Source of the DNA: Rhodococcus sp. 14-2470-1b
GTDB lineage: Bacteria; Actinomycetota; Actinomycetes; Mycobacteriales; Mycobacteriaceae
Direction: 5' to 3'
Assembly (NCBI RefSeq): GCF_002259415.1
Contig: NZ_NPFY01000024.1
Location: 1 to 64,000, forward strand
Length of the DNA: 64,000 nucleotides
Below are positions 16,780 through 25,891 of this stretch, piece after piece; position 1 is the first letter of the stretch, and every line of letters begins with the position of its first letter. Position numbers and translations under genes: made by a program. The notes under the pieces are model-generated. The model was not told the origin of the DNA, made no database searches, and saw only the letters and a program-made list of their open reading frames with translations.

Positions 16780-17634
16780 TCATCTCGGCTCCACGAGGTG
16801 GTCCCGCCAGCTGTGAACGGGTTTCCAGCCGAACAACCTGCGCGCCTTGGTGATGTCGTATCCACCTGCATCCGCGCGTTCGATTCGATCGATGGTGACG
16901 TCGGGATACGCCGTTTCGATTGCGTTCCGGATGTCACGTCCGCCGATGTTGTCCTCGGCGGCGGCGAAGACGACTTCGTGTCCGGAGACAGGCTGCTCGG
17001 TGGCGAGGACTATCAGGTCGGCGAGGTCGCGAACGTCGATGTAGGACCAGAAGACCGCACTGCCGATCGTTGGATCTGCGGTGATGGGTCCGAGGTTGGC
17101 GGCGTAGGTCTCGGGTGTGATCACCCAGGTTGCGCGGATGGAGACGGCATCGATTTCGGCTCGCCTGCATGCGGCGTCGCACAGTTGCTCGCCGAACAGT
17201 TTGGACAGTGCGTACGGGTCGATGGGTGAATTCGCATGCGTCTCGTCGATGGGGTACCTCGACGGCGTGATTCGGCCCCCCGACCAGGTGTATCCAGGGA
17301 CACTGTCGCTCGAGATGTTGACAAGGCGTGACACCCCAGCGGCGACGCAGGCTTCGATTACGTTGAAGGTCCCCATCGTGTTGGTAGAGAAAACCTTGTG
17401 CGCAACGTCTTTGGTCGGCTCCGGGATTCCCGCTGCATGTACCACTGCGTCTACGTTTCGGATGACTGCGAACATGTCGGCGGCTTCGGTGACGTCAGCT
17501 CGAACGTAGGGCAAGGGGTCGTCGTAGTTCGGAGACGCCAGGTCGACGCCGTGGACGTCATGGCCTGCGTCGCTGAGCGCCTTCACTGCTGCACGACCGA
17601 CTTTTCCTCGCGAACCGGTAACCATCACTCTCAT
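16780..17634 (-). CDS. NAD-dependent epimerase/dehydratase family protein
   Basis: A 284-residue extended SDR with the N-terminal nucleotide motif MVTGSRGKVGRAA and the active-site YALSK, plus SSDSVPGY as the catalytic serine/threonine region. It is shorter than GalE, and the pattern also fits uronate dehydrogenases. ATG 17634 overlaps the upstream enolase-superfamily gene by 4 bp, so it belongs to the ABC/XRE/enolase operon and not to the convergent gal operon. With a mandelate-racemase-family dehydratase beside it, an acid-sugar route is possible but unproven. Confidence 0.82.
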   Translation of the reverse strand: MRVMVTGSRGKVGRAAVKALSDAGHDVHGVDLASPNYDDPLPYVRADVTEAADMFAVIRNVDAVVHAAGIPEPTKDVAHKVFSTNTMGTFNVIEACVAAGVSRLVNISSDSVPGYTWSGGRITPSRYPIDETHANSPIDPYALSKLFGEQLCDAACRRAEIDAVSIRATWVITPETYAANLGPITADPTIGSAVFWSYIDVRDLADLIVLATEQPVSGHEVVFAAAEDNIGGRDIRNAIETAYPDVTIDRIERADAGGYDITKARRLFGWKPVHSWRDHLVEPR

Positions 17635-18737
17635 ACGAACGAGCCTTCGTCGAAGGCGGACTGGAGGAGAGTGACCCCGAGTCCCGGTCCGTCCGGCAGA
17701 GCGAGGCATCCGTCGTCTATCGCGGCGATTCCCAAATCGTCGCTCCCGGATTGGGTGCGCAGCACTGTGTCCAGATGTATCGGGTACTCGAGCAGATCGA
17801 CGTCGGGTGCCGAGGCCGCGACCTGGAGCACTGCGCCCAGACCGATAAGGCCCGCGTGGTAATGCAAGACGGCCCGAACGCCGAATGCTGCGGCCATCGC
17901 GGCGATCTGCCGTGCCTCGGCGATACCGCCGGAGATGCATGGATCGGGTTGAACGACGGAAATCTCACCCGCGCTCAGCGCTGCCGAAGCTTCCTCCGCG
18001 CTGAACAGATGTTCGCCCGAGGCGATCGGAATGCGGCTGCGAGTCGCGGCCACCGCGAGTGCCCGGTGCCGAGACTGCAGTAGCGGCTCCTCCAACCACC
18101 GAATGTCCAGCTCGGCCATCCTGTCCGACAGCCTCGCAGTGGTCGGCAGGTCGAGAGACTCGCTGGCATCGACCATCATCTCGATGTCATGCCCGAGGAG
18201 CCGACGCAGGTCTGCGAGCGTGTCGACGGCTGCGTCGGGGCGGGGCCCGGTGCGCAGCTTGACGTGGCGCACTCCGCGGTCGAGCATGGGCTCGAGTTGC
18301 TTCAAGTGGAACTCCGCGGGGTGGTCGTCGAGGAACGGACTGCTGCCTGCGTACACGGGGATTCGATCCCGCACACGGCCGAGCAGTGAGGAGACCGATC
18401 TCCTCTGTTCCTGGCCGACGAGATCCCATAGCGCAATTTCGATTGCGCTTCGAGCCTGCGCGCTCGCCCAACTCTCGCCCAGTTCTCGGCGGGTAGCGCG
18501 CCTGATCTTGGTGATCAGCGGTTCGACGGCATCGAGTGTCTCCCCGATGATCAACGGAGCGAATGCATCTCGGATCACAGCAGCGTGCACAGTGGGGTAG
18601 GAGATGCCGAAGCAGTCGCAACTTTCGCCGAATCCGACGAGCCCTGTATCGGTCTCGATCCTGACGACGAAGAATGTCATCGGACCGTTGGCGGACAAGC
18701 AGCGCATCGGCAGCGGGGTGACCGAGGTGATCTTCAC
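17631..18737 (-). CDS. Mandelate racemase/muconate lactonizing enzyme family protein
   Basis: A 368-residue enolase-superfamily enzyme. An N-terminal capping domain precedes a barrel with KLRTG (K-x-R general-base strand), metal ligands in MVDASES, WLEEPL and IASGEH, and a late QPDPCISGG strand. Such enzymes abstract a proton alpha to a carboxylate, for example acid-sugar dehydratases or racemases. It lies 6 bp behind the XRE-cupin gene and overlaps the epimerase-like gene. The ABC importer upstream suggests the substrate is an imported organic acid. Confidence 0.86.
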   Translation of the reverse strand: MKITSVTPLPMRCLSANGPMTFFVVRIETDTGLVGFGESCDCFGISYPTVHAAVIRDAFAPLIIGETLDAVEPLITKIRRATRRELGESWASAQARSAIEIALWDLVGQEQRRSVSSLLGRVRDRIPVYAGSSPFLDDHPAEFHLKQLEPMLDRGVRHVKLRTGPRPDAAVDTLADLRRLLGHDIEMMVDASESLDLPTTARLSDRMAELDIRWLEEPLLQSRHRALAVAATRSRIPIASGEHLFSAEEASAALSAGEISVVQPDPCISGGIAEARQIAAMAAAFGVRAVLHYHAGLIGLGAVLQVAASAPDVDLLEYPIHLDTVLRTQSGSDDLGIAAIDDGCLALPDGPGLGVTLLQSAFDEGSFV

Positions 18738-18743
18738 GGGCGT

Positions 18744-19364
18744 TCAGTCCTGTCTTCCGTGCGCGGATCGCGCTTCGAGATCGGCGTCGTCGTGGGGTCC
18801 CGCCTGCACCACCAGTGCGCGTGCAGGCCACTTCCCAGTGATTCGCCAGCGGTGATTCAATCCGCCGGGAACGTAGAGCGAGTCGCCTGTTGCCAGCACG
18901 TGGGTGCCCTCGGTGTCGAGGTCGACCATCAGCGAACCCGACAGAATGTGGATGAACTCGGCGACGGAGTGCGTCCAATAGGTCTGCTCGTAGATGTCGG
19001 ACGTTATGTGGAACTCGAGCGGATTGAGGCTGCGCGTGCCGCGAACCAAAGGCCTGGTGTATCCCATTTCGTGGGTGCTGACGAGTGGATCGTCGGCGCG
19101 CACGATGCATATTTCCGATTCTGCGCTCGACGAGTGGGCGCTGGCTGTGAGCATGGGGATGGTGGTGCCGAGGGCGTCGGCGATGCGTCGCAGGGAATCC
19201 ATGCTCGGTTGTGCCTTACCCCGTTCGACCTGACTGAGGAACGGATTGGACAGTCCGGACAGCTCGGCCAGACGAACCAGCGTGAGTCCCTGCACCTGCC
19301 GCACGGCCCGGATGGTCTGTCCCATCTTGGTGCGTTCGGCCATGTCCGACGGCTCGGGGCTCAT
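18744..19364 (-). CDS. XRE family regulator with cupin domain
   Basis: A 206-residue protein with an N-terminal helix-turn-helix (LVRLAELSGLSNPFLSQVERGKAQPS) and a C-terminal cupin sensor (EFIHILSGSLMVDL, LATGDSLYVPGGLNHRW). ATG 19364 overlaps the ABC permease stop (ATGA), so the regulator is embedded in the operon it probably controls. The cupin would bind the substrate or a product. The long frame reaching 20339 is an antisense-type artefact. Its operator may be the AATCTTG-N7-CAAGATT repeat before the binding-protein gene. Confidence 0.87.
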   Translation of the reverse strand: MSPEPSDMAERTKMGQTIRAVRQVQGLTLVRLAELSGLSNPFLSQVERGKAQPSMDSLRRIADALGTTIPMLTASAHSSSAESEICIVRADDPLVSTHEMGYTRPLVRGTRSLNPLEFHITSDIYEQTYWTHSVAEFIHILSGSLMVDLDTEGTHVLATGDSLYVPGGLNHRWRITGKWPARALVVQAGPHDDADLEARSAHGRQD

Positions 19365-20995
19365 GCGTTGACCTTTCTGGCGGGGACCTGAACAGCTGTG
19401 GGCGTTGCGACGCTTCCGGAGTACATTCTGGCCGAGAGCTTCTCGAGTATCCCGACCGCTGCATAGACGGCGAACGTCATTGCGGTGACGAGAACGACCT
19501 CCGCCCACAGCATGTCGTACCGGGCTGTCGTCATGGACAGGATCATGTCGTAACCCAGGCCATCGCCGGTGGCGAGCCACTCTGCCAGCAATGCTCCGGT
19601 GAACGCGAGCGGCGCTGCAATCCGAAGTGAGGAGATCAACCCCGACGTGGCCATGGGGACCTGGACCGTCACGAACGTGCGCCAGCGAGACGCGTGCAAC
19701 GACGCCATCAGGTCGGCTGCGTCCTTGGGGATTCGCTCGAGCGACAGGAGCACTGTCACCAGCGTCGGGAAGAAGGTGACGAGACCACCGATGACTGCGA
19801 CGCTCCAGGCGCCGCGGCCGACGACAAGCACGATCAGCGGTGCCATCGCTATCAGCGGCACAGTGCGAACCGCAAGAACGACTCCCATGAACGCGCTCTT
19901 GACCGAGGGGGACAACGCGAACAGTGCGGCGACGACGATGGCAGCCGACATTCCGGCACCGAGCCCGACGACGGCATCGCGAAGGGTCTGTGAGGCCAGT
20001 GGCAGGAGGTCCGATCGAGTGTCTGCGCCGGTCGCCGGTCCGTCGAGGAGGAATTGTGCGACGTCCGTCGGAGACCGGCCGATGAACGACGAGACACCGG
20101 TGACGGCGAGAAAGCCGCTCCAGACGATGCACACAGCGAGTACTCCGATGATCGCGCTCGACACGGCGCGCGCCGCGGCCTTCGGCCCGGTGCCGGTCGC
20201 TCGATTCGGATCGAGCGGTGAGGCCGCCATGGCACGAGCGCTGAGGTCGGACGACCACGGAACAGCTAGGCGCGCCAGCACTCCGATCAGCACATACGCG
20301 ACCCCTGCGATGAGAGCCCCGGCGAGCGCAACTGCCCATGTTCGCGGTATCTGCATGGACTGTTGCGAACTGATCATGAGCACACCGAGTCCATTGTCGG
20401 CGCCGATGTATTCACCGATGATCGCGCCGAGGAGTGCTGCAGGCGCCGCGATCTGGAGGCCGGTGAACAGCGCGGGTAGTGCAGAGACGAAACGAACCTT
20501 CCGCAGAGCCATCCAGGCACCACCGCCTTGTGCGGTGACGACGTCGATGCTGGCCGAGTCCGCGGCGCGCAGACCCGTCGCCACTCCGACGAGAGTGGTG
20601 AAGAAGACGGACATCCCGGCGAGCACCACGCGGGACATGCCTTCCTCGAACACGATGGCGAAGAGCGGTCCGATCGCAACGATCGGCAGACAGTACGAGA
20701 ACACGCCGATCTGCATGATGGGCTTGGCGAACGGGGGAACCACGAGGGCGACCACGGCCAGCGCGACTGCACAGAGATTTCCCCATAGATAACCCTGCGC
20801 CGCCGCGCCGACCGTGACCAGTGAATTGTCGACATAGAGACCCAGTCCGTCGTCGAACACCTGAGACACGATTTCGATCGGTCCGGGAACGGTGCCTCCA
20901 GCCCTCAGCAACGTCAGCGACAGAAGCTGCCAGACGACGAGGACCGAGATCATGCCGACGAGGGCGGTCGAACGCGGACGGCGCAGCACCGTCAT
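19361..20995 (-). CDS. ABC transporter permease, two fused BPD domains (NitT/TauT type)
   Basis: A 544-residue permease made of two tandem binding-protein-dependent transport domains, each with about six helices and an EAA-like loop (AQGGGAWMALRKVRFVSALP in the first half, MASLHASRWRTFVTVQVPMA in the second). Most relatives carry one domain and dimerise; here one chain supplies both halves. The substrate-binding lipoprotein (22711) and divergent ATPase (22951) complete the importer. It overlaps the RarA-C-like gene upstream and the XRE gene downstream by 4 bp. Confidence 0.86.
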   Translation of the reverse strand: MTVLRRPRSTALVGMISVLVVWQLLSLTLLRAGGTVPGPIEIVSQVFDDGLGLYVDNSLVTVGAAAQGYLWGNLCAVALAVVALVVPPFAKPIMQIGVFSYCLPIVAIGPLFAIVFEEGMSRVVLAGMSVFFTTLVGVATGLRAADSASIDVVTAQGGGAWMALRKVRFVSALPALFTGLQIAAPAALLGAIIGEYIGADNGLGVLMISSQQSMQIPRTWAVALAGALIAGVAYVLIGVLARLAVPWSSDLSARAMAASPLDPNRATGTGPKAAARAVSSAIIGVLAVCIVWSGFLAVTGVSSFIGRSPTDVAQFLLDGPATGADTRSDLLPLASQTLRDAVVGLGAGMSAAIVVAALFALSPSVKSAFMGVVLAVRTVPLIAMAPLIVLVVGRGAWSVAVIGGLVTFFPTLVTVLLSLERIPKDAADLMASLHASRWRTFVTVQVPMATSGLISSLRIAAPLAFTGALLAEWLATGDGLGYDMILSMTTARYDMLWAEVVLVTAMTFAVYAAVGILEKLSARMYSGSVATPTAVQVPARKVNA

Positions 20996-21645
20996 GGCAT
21001 GGAGTCCAGAGCGTCGTCGATCGATTCGCCCGGGTACGGTGACGAATACCCGCCCTCTGCGGCCGGATCGTGCCCGTCACCTCCGAGAAGGCTGCGCACG
21101 TAGGCCGACCACGGCGAACCGTCGGGATCGATCTCGTCGACCAGCTTGTAACCACCTGCCGCCCACCAGAAATCGGTGTCGCGACCGGCCTTCACACCGC
21201 GCCGGGTGTGGTGGTCGACGTGCATGTCGAGAATTTCCACGGACCGTTCCCCGCTGTCGATCTGTACCGACGCCCAGAACGCCAACTCCATGGTGCTGCG
21301 ATCTTTCGGAGCCGAAGCCAACAGTTTGACTGCGTGCGCCGAATACATCCACCGTTCGAGGTCGGTTGTCTGGCGGACACGCTGCTCGTTCATGGCGTGC
21401 AGCAGCGACGGGGCTGCGGGTAGTCCGGCGCCGACGTCCTCGACTGCGATGATCTCCAACCGTCGCCACAGCAACTCTTCGGTTTGGACTCCGGTGCGGA
21501 ACAGCTCGTAGGCAGCGAGCGCGGCTTCCTCGACGAGTCCGCGTCGTATCGATTTCTGTAGGACGGAGCGGACTTCGTCCACTCGGAAACCACCGACCGT
21601 GACTGCGCGGCTCCAGATGTCGTCGTTCTGTTCGGGTTGAGGCAT
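20992..21645 (-). CDS. RarA/MgsA C-terminal-like protein without AAA+ domain
   Basis: This 217-residue protein resembles the C-terminal part of replication-associated recombination protein RarA (SVLQKSIRRGLVEEAALAAYELF, then RRLEIIAVEDVG) but has no Walker motifs. That domain mediates tetramerisation in RarA. Here it stands alone between the ABC binding-protein and permease genes, overlapping the permease start by 4 bp, an odd place for a DNA-repair part. GAAGGA precedes ATG 21645. It may have been recruited as an oligomerisation or adaptor protein, and its job is unknown. Confidence 0.6.
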   Translation of the reverse strand: MPQPEQNDDIWSRAVTVGGFRVDEVRSVLQKSIRRGLVEEAALAAYELFRTGVQTEELLWRRLEIIAVEDVGAGLPAAPSLLHAMNEQRVRQTTDLERWMYSAHAVKLLASAPKDRSTMELAFWASVQIDSGERSVEILDMHVDHHTRRGVKAGRDTDFWWAAGGYKLVDEIDPDGSPWSAYVRSLLGGDGHDPAAEGGYSSPYPGESIDDALDSMP

Positions 21646-21679
21646 TGCAGGCGTGTCCTTCTTGTGAGGGTGGCGTGTA

Positions 21680-22711
21680 TCAGGAAACGGTGGGGCCGTC
21701 GGCGTAGATCTCGTCGAGGATGCTCATGTCGAACAAGGTCTCCGAGGCAGTGATGCCACCGGCTCCCAAGGTGCGGACGGACTGCGCGATCAGATCCGGG
21801 GTCATCGTGAACAAGCCGTTCGCCGTGGTGTCGGGCGTGACCATGAGATCGTTCGAGGCAACGCAGGACGCAGTCTGGGCGGACAGGTCCAGGCCGTTGT
21901 CCTTCCCGTAGACCTCGACTGCGAGCTTCGCCCCCGCGGCGGGATCGGCGATCGCGTCCTGCCATCCCCGGATGTCCGCCTTCATGAATGCGATCACTCG
22001 TGCCCGCTTGTCCGGATCCGTCAGTGAATCGGATCGCACGGTGTACGTGCCCGTCGGCAGGAGGTATCCGTGATCGGCGAGCAGCATGATCGTGATCGCG
22101 TTCCCCTTCTCGCGCAACTGAACTGCATCGTCGTTGGAGTAACCCCAGAATCCGTCGACTTCCCCGGAGATCAGTGGGGTGAGATCGTGCTGGACCGGAA
22201 CTTGGGTGAAGGTGCTCGAGTCGATCTCGTTGAGTCGCAAAAACGCATCCCACGCAGTTTGGTTCACTGCCTGGATGCCGATCGTCTTTCCCGCGAGGTC
22301 TGCGGGTGAAGTAATGGGAGTGGCCATCGAGATGATCGAGAACGGGCTTTTCTGGTAGCTCGCACCGATGATCTTCAGGTCTGCACCGGCCCCGACCGCG
22401 TTGGCGGTGAAGTCGGGGGAGCTCTGCGTGACCAGGGCCTTGCCGGATTCGGCGACCGCGTCTACCGCGACGTTCGGTCCACCGGCGAGCAGATCGACGG
22501 TCAATCCTGCGTCGCGGTAGTAACCCTTGTCGTCGGCGATGTATTCGCCGGCGAATTGGAAGTTCTTGATCCAGCTGAGTTGATATGCGATGTCGCCCGA
22601 TGCTGCGGACGATCCGGCGCTCGAACTGCTGCCGCACGCAGCGAGGACGGGGCCTGCGGCGATGAGGCCGGCGCCGGCGGCACCGATACGTAGGAAGGCG
22701 CGACGATCCAT
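21680..22711 (-). CDS. ABC substrate-binding lipoprotein (NMT1/SsuA type)
   Basis: This 343-residue protein begins with a Tat-like signal (MDRRAFLRIGAAGAGL) ending in the lipobox LAAC, so it is a lipid-anchored binding protein. The NMT1/SsuA fold is seen in YQLSWIKNFQFAGEYIADDKG and the following lobes. Relatives bind sulfonates, nitrate, pyrimidine precursors or aromatic acids. AGGAGA precedes the start. It leads the minus-strand operon that contains the permease, XRE regulator, enolase and epimerase, and it diverges from the ATPase gene. Confidence 0.86.
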   Translation of the reverse strand: MDRRAFLRIGAAGAGLIAAGPVLAACGSSSSAGSSAASGDIAYQLSWIKNFQFAGEYIADDKGYYRDAGLTVDLLAGGPNVAVDAVAESGKALVTQSSPDFTANAVGAGADLKIIGASYQKSPFSIISMATPITSPADLAGKTIGIQAVNQTAWDAFLRLNEIDSSTFTQVPVQHDLTPLISGEVDGFWGYSNDDAVQLREKGNAITIMLLADHGYLLPTGTYTVRSDSLTDPDKRARVIAFMKADIRGWQDAIADPAAGAKLAVEVYGKDNGLDLSAQTASCVASNDLMVTPDTTANGLFTMTPDLIAQSVRTLGAGGITASETLFDMSILDEIYADGPTVS

Positions 22712-22780
22712 GAGGTCTCCTATGAGAGTCGCTTATCTGCGCGTCCCTGAGCAGAAGCGGCGAGTGGAGTCGAAGAATTT

Positions 22781-22801
22781 AATCTTGACCAGAGCAAGAT
22801 T
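22781..22801. promoter_or_regulatory. Inverted repeat AATCTTG-N7-CAAGATT
   Basis: Perfect 7-bp arms (22781-22787 and 22795-22801) lie in the divergent region between the binding-protein and ATPase genes. A matching half-site, GAGCAAGATT, recurs at 22902-22911, just before the ATPase leader. This is a candidate operator for the XRE-cupin regulator. Confidence 0.5.
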
Positions 22802-22950
22802 GGCAGTGAATCGTTTCCATGATGTTTCGTCGCGTAAACCTTGATTGAACTGCGTATGAGCCGTAGCTTCACGTCAATGCTGGGCGTAGGGTTCGTGATC
22901 GGAGCAAGATTATGTTTGCCGCACGGCGAACCAACCACAAGGACACAACC

Positions 22951-23769
22951 ATGGAGAATTCCGTCGCGAAGTCCGTCGTACCGCTGCGCCCTCCCGGTAC
23001 CGGAATCGATATCAGCGGCCTCACCAAAACGTTTTCCCTCGGCCGCGAGCAGGTACACGCACTCGACGACGTGAACATCAAAACATCGGAGGGGCAATTC
23101 TTGTCGCTTCTCGGACCGTCAGGATGCGGCAAGTCGACTGTGCTTCGAATCCTGGCAGGACTGGACACTCCTACAGCAGGTGTCGCCCTGATCGACGGCC
23201 GCTCGCCGAAGGAGCTGCAGCGTGACCACGAACTGGGTATCGCGTTTCAGGATTCCGCGCTGTTGCCCTGGCGCTCGGTCGAATCCAACATCCGCCTACC
23301 GCTCGAAGTTGCCGGACGCGACGTGGACGCCACGGCCATCGCCGACCTGATCGGGCTCGTGGGATTGGGCGGTTTCGAGAAGGCCAAGCCTGCCCAGCTG
23401 TCGGGTGGAATGAGGCAGCGGGTGTCGATTGCTCGAGCTCTTGTTCTGCGGCCGTCCGTCCTGCTGCTCGACGAGCCGTTCGGCGCGCTCGACGACATGA
23501 CGCGGCAACGTCTCAACATCGAGCTTCTCCGCATCTGGACGGAGAAGCCCGCCACCACCTTGATGGTCACGCACGGCATTGCCGAAGCAGTGTTCCTGTC
23601 CGACGTCGTCGCGGTGATGGGTGCGCGCCCCGGCCGTGTCGTCGAGATGGTGCCGATCGATCTTCCTCGCCCACGGACGCCGGAGATGATGCGTTCTCCG
23701 GAATTCCATCGGCTGCACGATCATTTGTCGGATCTTCTCTTCGGTGCCGGGGATCGCTTGTCCGCCTGA
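22951..23769 (+). CDS. ABC transporter ATP-binding protein (NitT/TauT type)
   Basis: A 272-residue ATPase with Walker A GPSGCGKST, Q-loop QDSALLPW, signature LSGGMRQR, Walker B VLLLDEPF and H-loop VTHGIAEA. The QDxxLLPW form is typical of SsuB/TauB-type importers. ATG 22951 is preferred, with AAGGA about 8 bp upstream, over ATG 22912. It is transcribed away from the permease and binding-protein genes but clearly belongs to the same transporter. Confidence 0.88.
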   Translation: MENSVAKSVVPLRPPGTGIDISGLTKTFSLGREQVHALDDVNIKTSEGQFLSLLGPSGCGKSTVLRILAGLDTPTAGVALIDGRSPKELQRDHELGIAFQDSALLPWRSVESNIRLPLEVAGRDVDATAIADLIGLVGLGGFEKAKPAQLSGGMRQRVSIARALVLRPSVLLLDEPFGALDDMTRQRLNIELLRIWTEKPATTLMVTHGIAEAVFLSDVVAVMGARPGRVVEMVPIDLPRPRTPEMMRSPEFHRLHDHLSDLLFGAGDRLSA

Positions 23770-23827
23770 CGCTGCCGTGCGGAATGCGCCGCTGTATATC
23801 CATCTCGGGAGAACTAGGGTTGCGGTC

Positions 23828-25891
23828 ATGCTTACCGCTGTCGAGGAGTCCGTTCGCGAGCGAATTGCGGCTTTGGACGTGGATGCGCTGGCGTTGCTGC
23901 TGCGGCGCCGGCATGTGGCGCGGACGGATGCTCCCGAGGATCTCGACGAGCTGGCACGTCATCTGGTCGGGGGCGATTCGTTCGCAGATGTCTACCTGAC
24001 GCTTCCGCGGCCGGCGGTGGAGGTGCTGTCCGCTGTTGCGCTGTGCAAACAGCTGCGGATGCCGGCGACGGTCGATGCCGTCCGTCGGTTGCTGGGCCAT
24101 CCGGAGTCGGGCTTCGCGGTTGTACTGGAGGATCTGTCCGAGCTGCAGATCGCGTGGGTGTCGGATGGCGTGCTGACGGCGGTGCATCCTCTCCCGGTGT
24201 ACGCGAATCGGAGTTACGGCACGGATGTTCGTCGGTCCTTCGATGCGGCTCCGCTGCCGGTGTTGCGTTCGGTCTCGACGAGGTTGGGTGTTCGCGGAGA
24301 CGGGGCCCGGCCCGAGGTGGTGGAACAACTCGTGTCGTTGTTCGACGACCCCGATGCGCTGCGGAGCGTGGTGGAGACTGCGCCGGATGCCGAGAAAGAG
24401 TTTCTGTACGAAGCTGCGCGCCGAGACTCGATCCTCTACGCGGATCCGGTGTATCTGACGGCCGCGCGTCCCGGCGCATGGGCAGTGCAGCGGGGATTGG
24501 CATGGCAGGTCGCGAACGGACCGGTGTCGATGCCGGTGCAGGTGACTCGGGCGCTTCTCGGTGCCGATTTCGTTCTACCGTTCAGCCCGACTCCGCCCGA
24601 GTTCGACTCCGAACCGGTCGATGCAGGGCACGTGCAGGCGGAAGCGTCGGCGCGCGTTCTTCGCATGGTGGAGGTGGTGACCGGGGTGATCGAATCCGCA
24701 TCGACCACGCCGATTCAGTTACTCAAATCCGGTGCCGTCGGCGTGCGTACAGTGCGCGCGATAGCCAAGGACCTGCACGCCGAGGTCGACGCCGTCGAAG
24801 TAGCTCTGGAATTGGCGTTGAGCGCTCTTCTGCTTGGCTTCGAAGCTCTGCCGACGCCGAAAGGCCGAAGACGCGTTCCGGCCGGGCACGTTCTGGTCGC
24901 GACGGACCGAGCGGCGCAGTGGTTGGCAAGTGATCCCGGAACCCAGGCAGCATCACTGCTGCAGACATGGTGGAACGCCGACGCCGTGTATCTCGCGACG
25001 TACGAAGGCATCGCCGACGACTCGCGCCAGATCCCGCCGAGATTGCTGCGCCGCGCGGTCGTGTCGGCACACGACCTCGTTCAGGAGGGACACGCCTTCG
25101 CCGACGACGGCGCAGTGGTGACAATGCTCGGATGGACGTTCCCGTGCTTTCCCGTCGAGGAGGGCCTGGACATACTGCAGATGACGCAGCGTGAGGCGGA
25201 ACTCGTCGGCGCCCGGGCGCTGGGCGCCGGCACCGATCTGGGTCGAGCTTTGTTGTCCGAGAACGTGTTCGACGCAGTGGAGCGGGCGGTGTCCACGGCG
25301 CACACGCGTGCGACCGTCGGCGCAGATCTGACGGCTGTGGTGTTCGGGCCGCCCGGCACCGCGCTGGCCCACTTCTTCGACAGTGTCGCAGTTCGCGAGG
25401 CGACCGGAGCCGCCACGACGTGGAGGTTCGATCAGGTCAGTGTTCGTGGAGCTTTCGACGACGGCCTCACCGTCACCGAGGTGCTCGACGGTCTCGCCAG
25501 ATACTCGACCGGTGACATTCCGCAGGCGTTGAGCTACCTGGTGAACGACGTGGCCCGCACGCACGGCAGCATCGGTGCCTACGCACTCGCCTGCGCAGTC
25601 GTCGCGCCCGACGAAGCGTTGATCTCGGAGATCACCGCGAACAGGCGGTTGTCGAAGCTCGGTCCGGTTGTTCTCGCGCCCACGGTTGTCGGGTTCACCG
25701 CGCCGATCGAGACCTCGCTCGAGGCGCTTCGATCAGCGGGATATGCACCTGTGCGTCGTGATTCGGACGGACAGGTAGTAATCGGGCGCACGCAGGCGGC
25801 GCTGAATGCAGAGCCGGCGCCGTCCTACGCCCTCGGTATGGCGCCGTCCTACGACGAACTGGCCGAAACGCTCGCTGCGGCCGGTGACTAG
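23828..25891 (+). CDS. Helicase-associated domain protein (XPB/Ssl2 N-terminal-like)
   Basis: A large soluble protein of about 687 residues built of winged-helix-like segments, as in the helicase-associated (XPB/Ssl2 N-terminal-like) proteins widespread in Mycobacteriales. The N-terminal DALALLLRRRHVART and the late HFFDSVAVREATGAATTWRFDQVSV regions are the recognisable parts. No Walker or helicase motifs are present, so it cannot be a helicase alone. In mycobacteria the relative sits beside an XPB helicase gene, but here no helicase is nearby. The stop shares the bases CTAG with the convergent lipoprotein gene. Confidence 0.72.
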   Translation: MLTAVEESVRERIAALDVDALALLLRRRHVARTDAPEDLDELARHLVGGDSFADVYLTLPRPAVEVLSAVALCKQLRMPATVDAVRRLLGHPESGFAVVLEDLSELQIAWVSDGVLTAVHPLPVYANRSYGTDVRRSFDAAPLPVLRSVSTRLGVRGDGARPEVVEQLVSLFDDPDALRSVVETAPDAEKEFLYEAARRDSILYADPVYLTAARPGAWAVQRGLAWQVANGPVSMPVQVTRALLGADFVLPFSPTPPEFDSEPVDAGHVQAEASARVLRMVEVVTGVIESASTTPIQLLKSGAVGVRTVRAIAKDLHAEVDAVEVALELALSALLLGFEALPTPKGRRRVPAGHVLVATDRAAQWLASDPGTQAASLLQTWWNADAVYLATYEGIADDSRQIPPRLLRRAVVSAHDLVQEGHAFADDGAVVTMLGWTFPCFPVEEGLDILQMTQREAELVGARALGAGTDLGRALLSENVFDAVERAVSTAHTRATVGADLTAVVFGPPGTALAHFFDSVAVREATGAATTWRFDQVSVRGAFDDGLTVTEVLDGLARYSTGDIPQALSYLVNDVARTHGSIGAYALACAVVAPDEALISEITANRRLSKLGPVVLAPTVVGFTAPIETSLEALRSAGYAPVRRDSDGQVVIGRTQAALNAEPAPSYALGMAPSYDELAETLAAAGD

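Noticed and set aside
18744-20339. 531-residue frame joining the XRE regulator to an N-terminal Arg-rich extension
   Set aside because: The extension overlaps the permease gene out of frame. ATG 19364 gives the normal XRE-cupin protein.
22712-22950. TPP or other riboswitch before the NMT1-type ABC genes
   Set aside because: No conserved TPP-riboswitch core was seen. The repeats present look like protein-binding sites.
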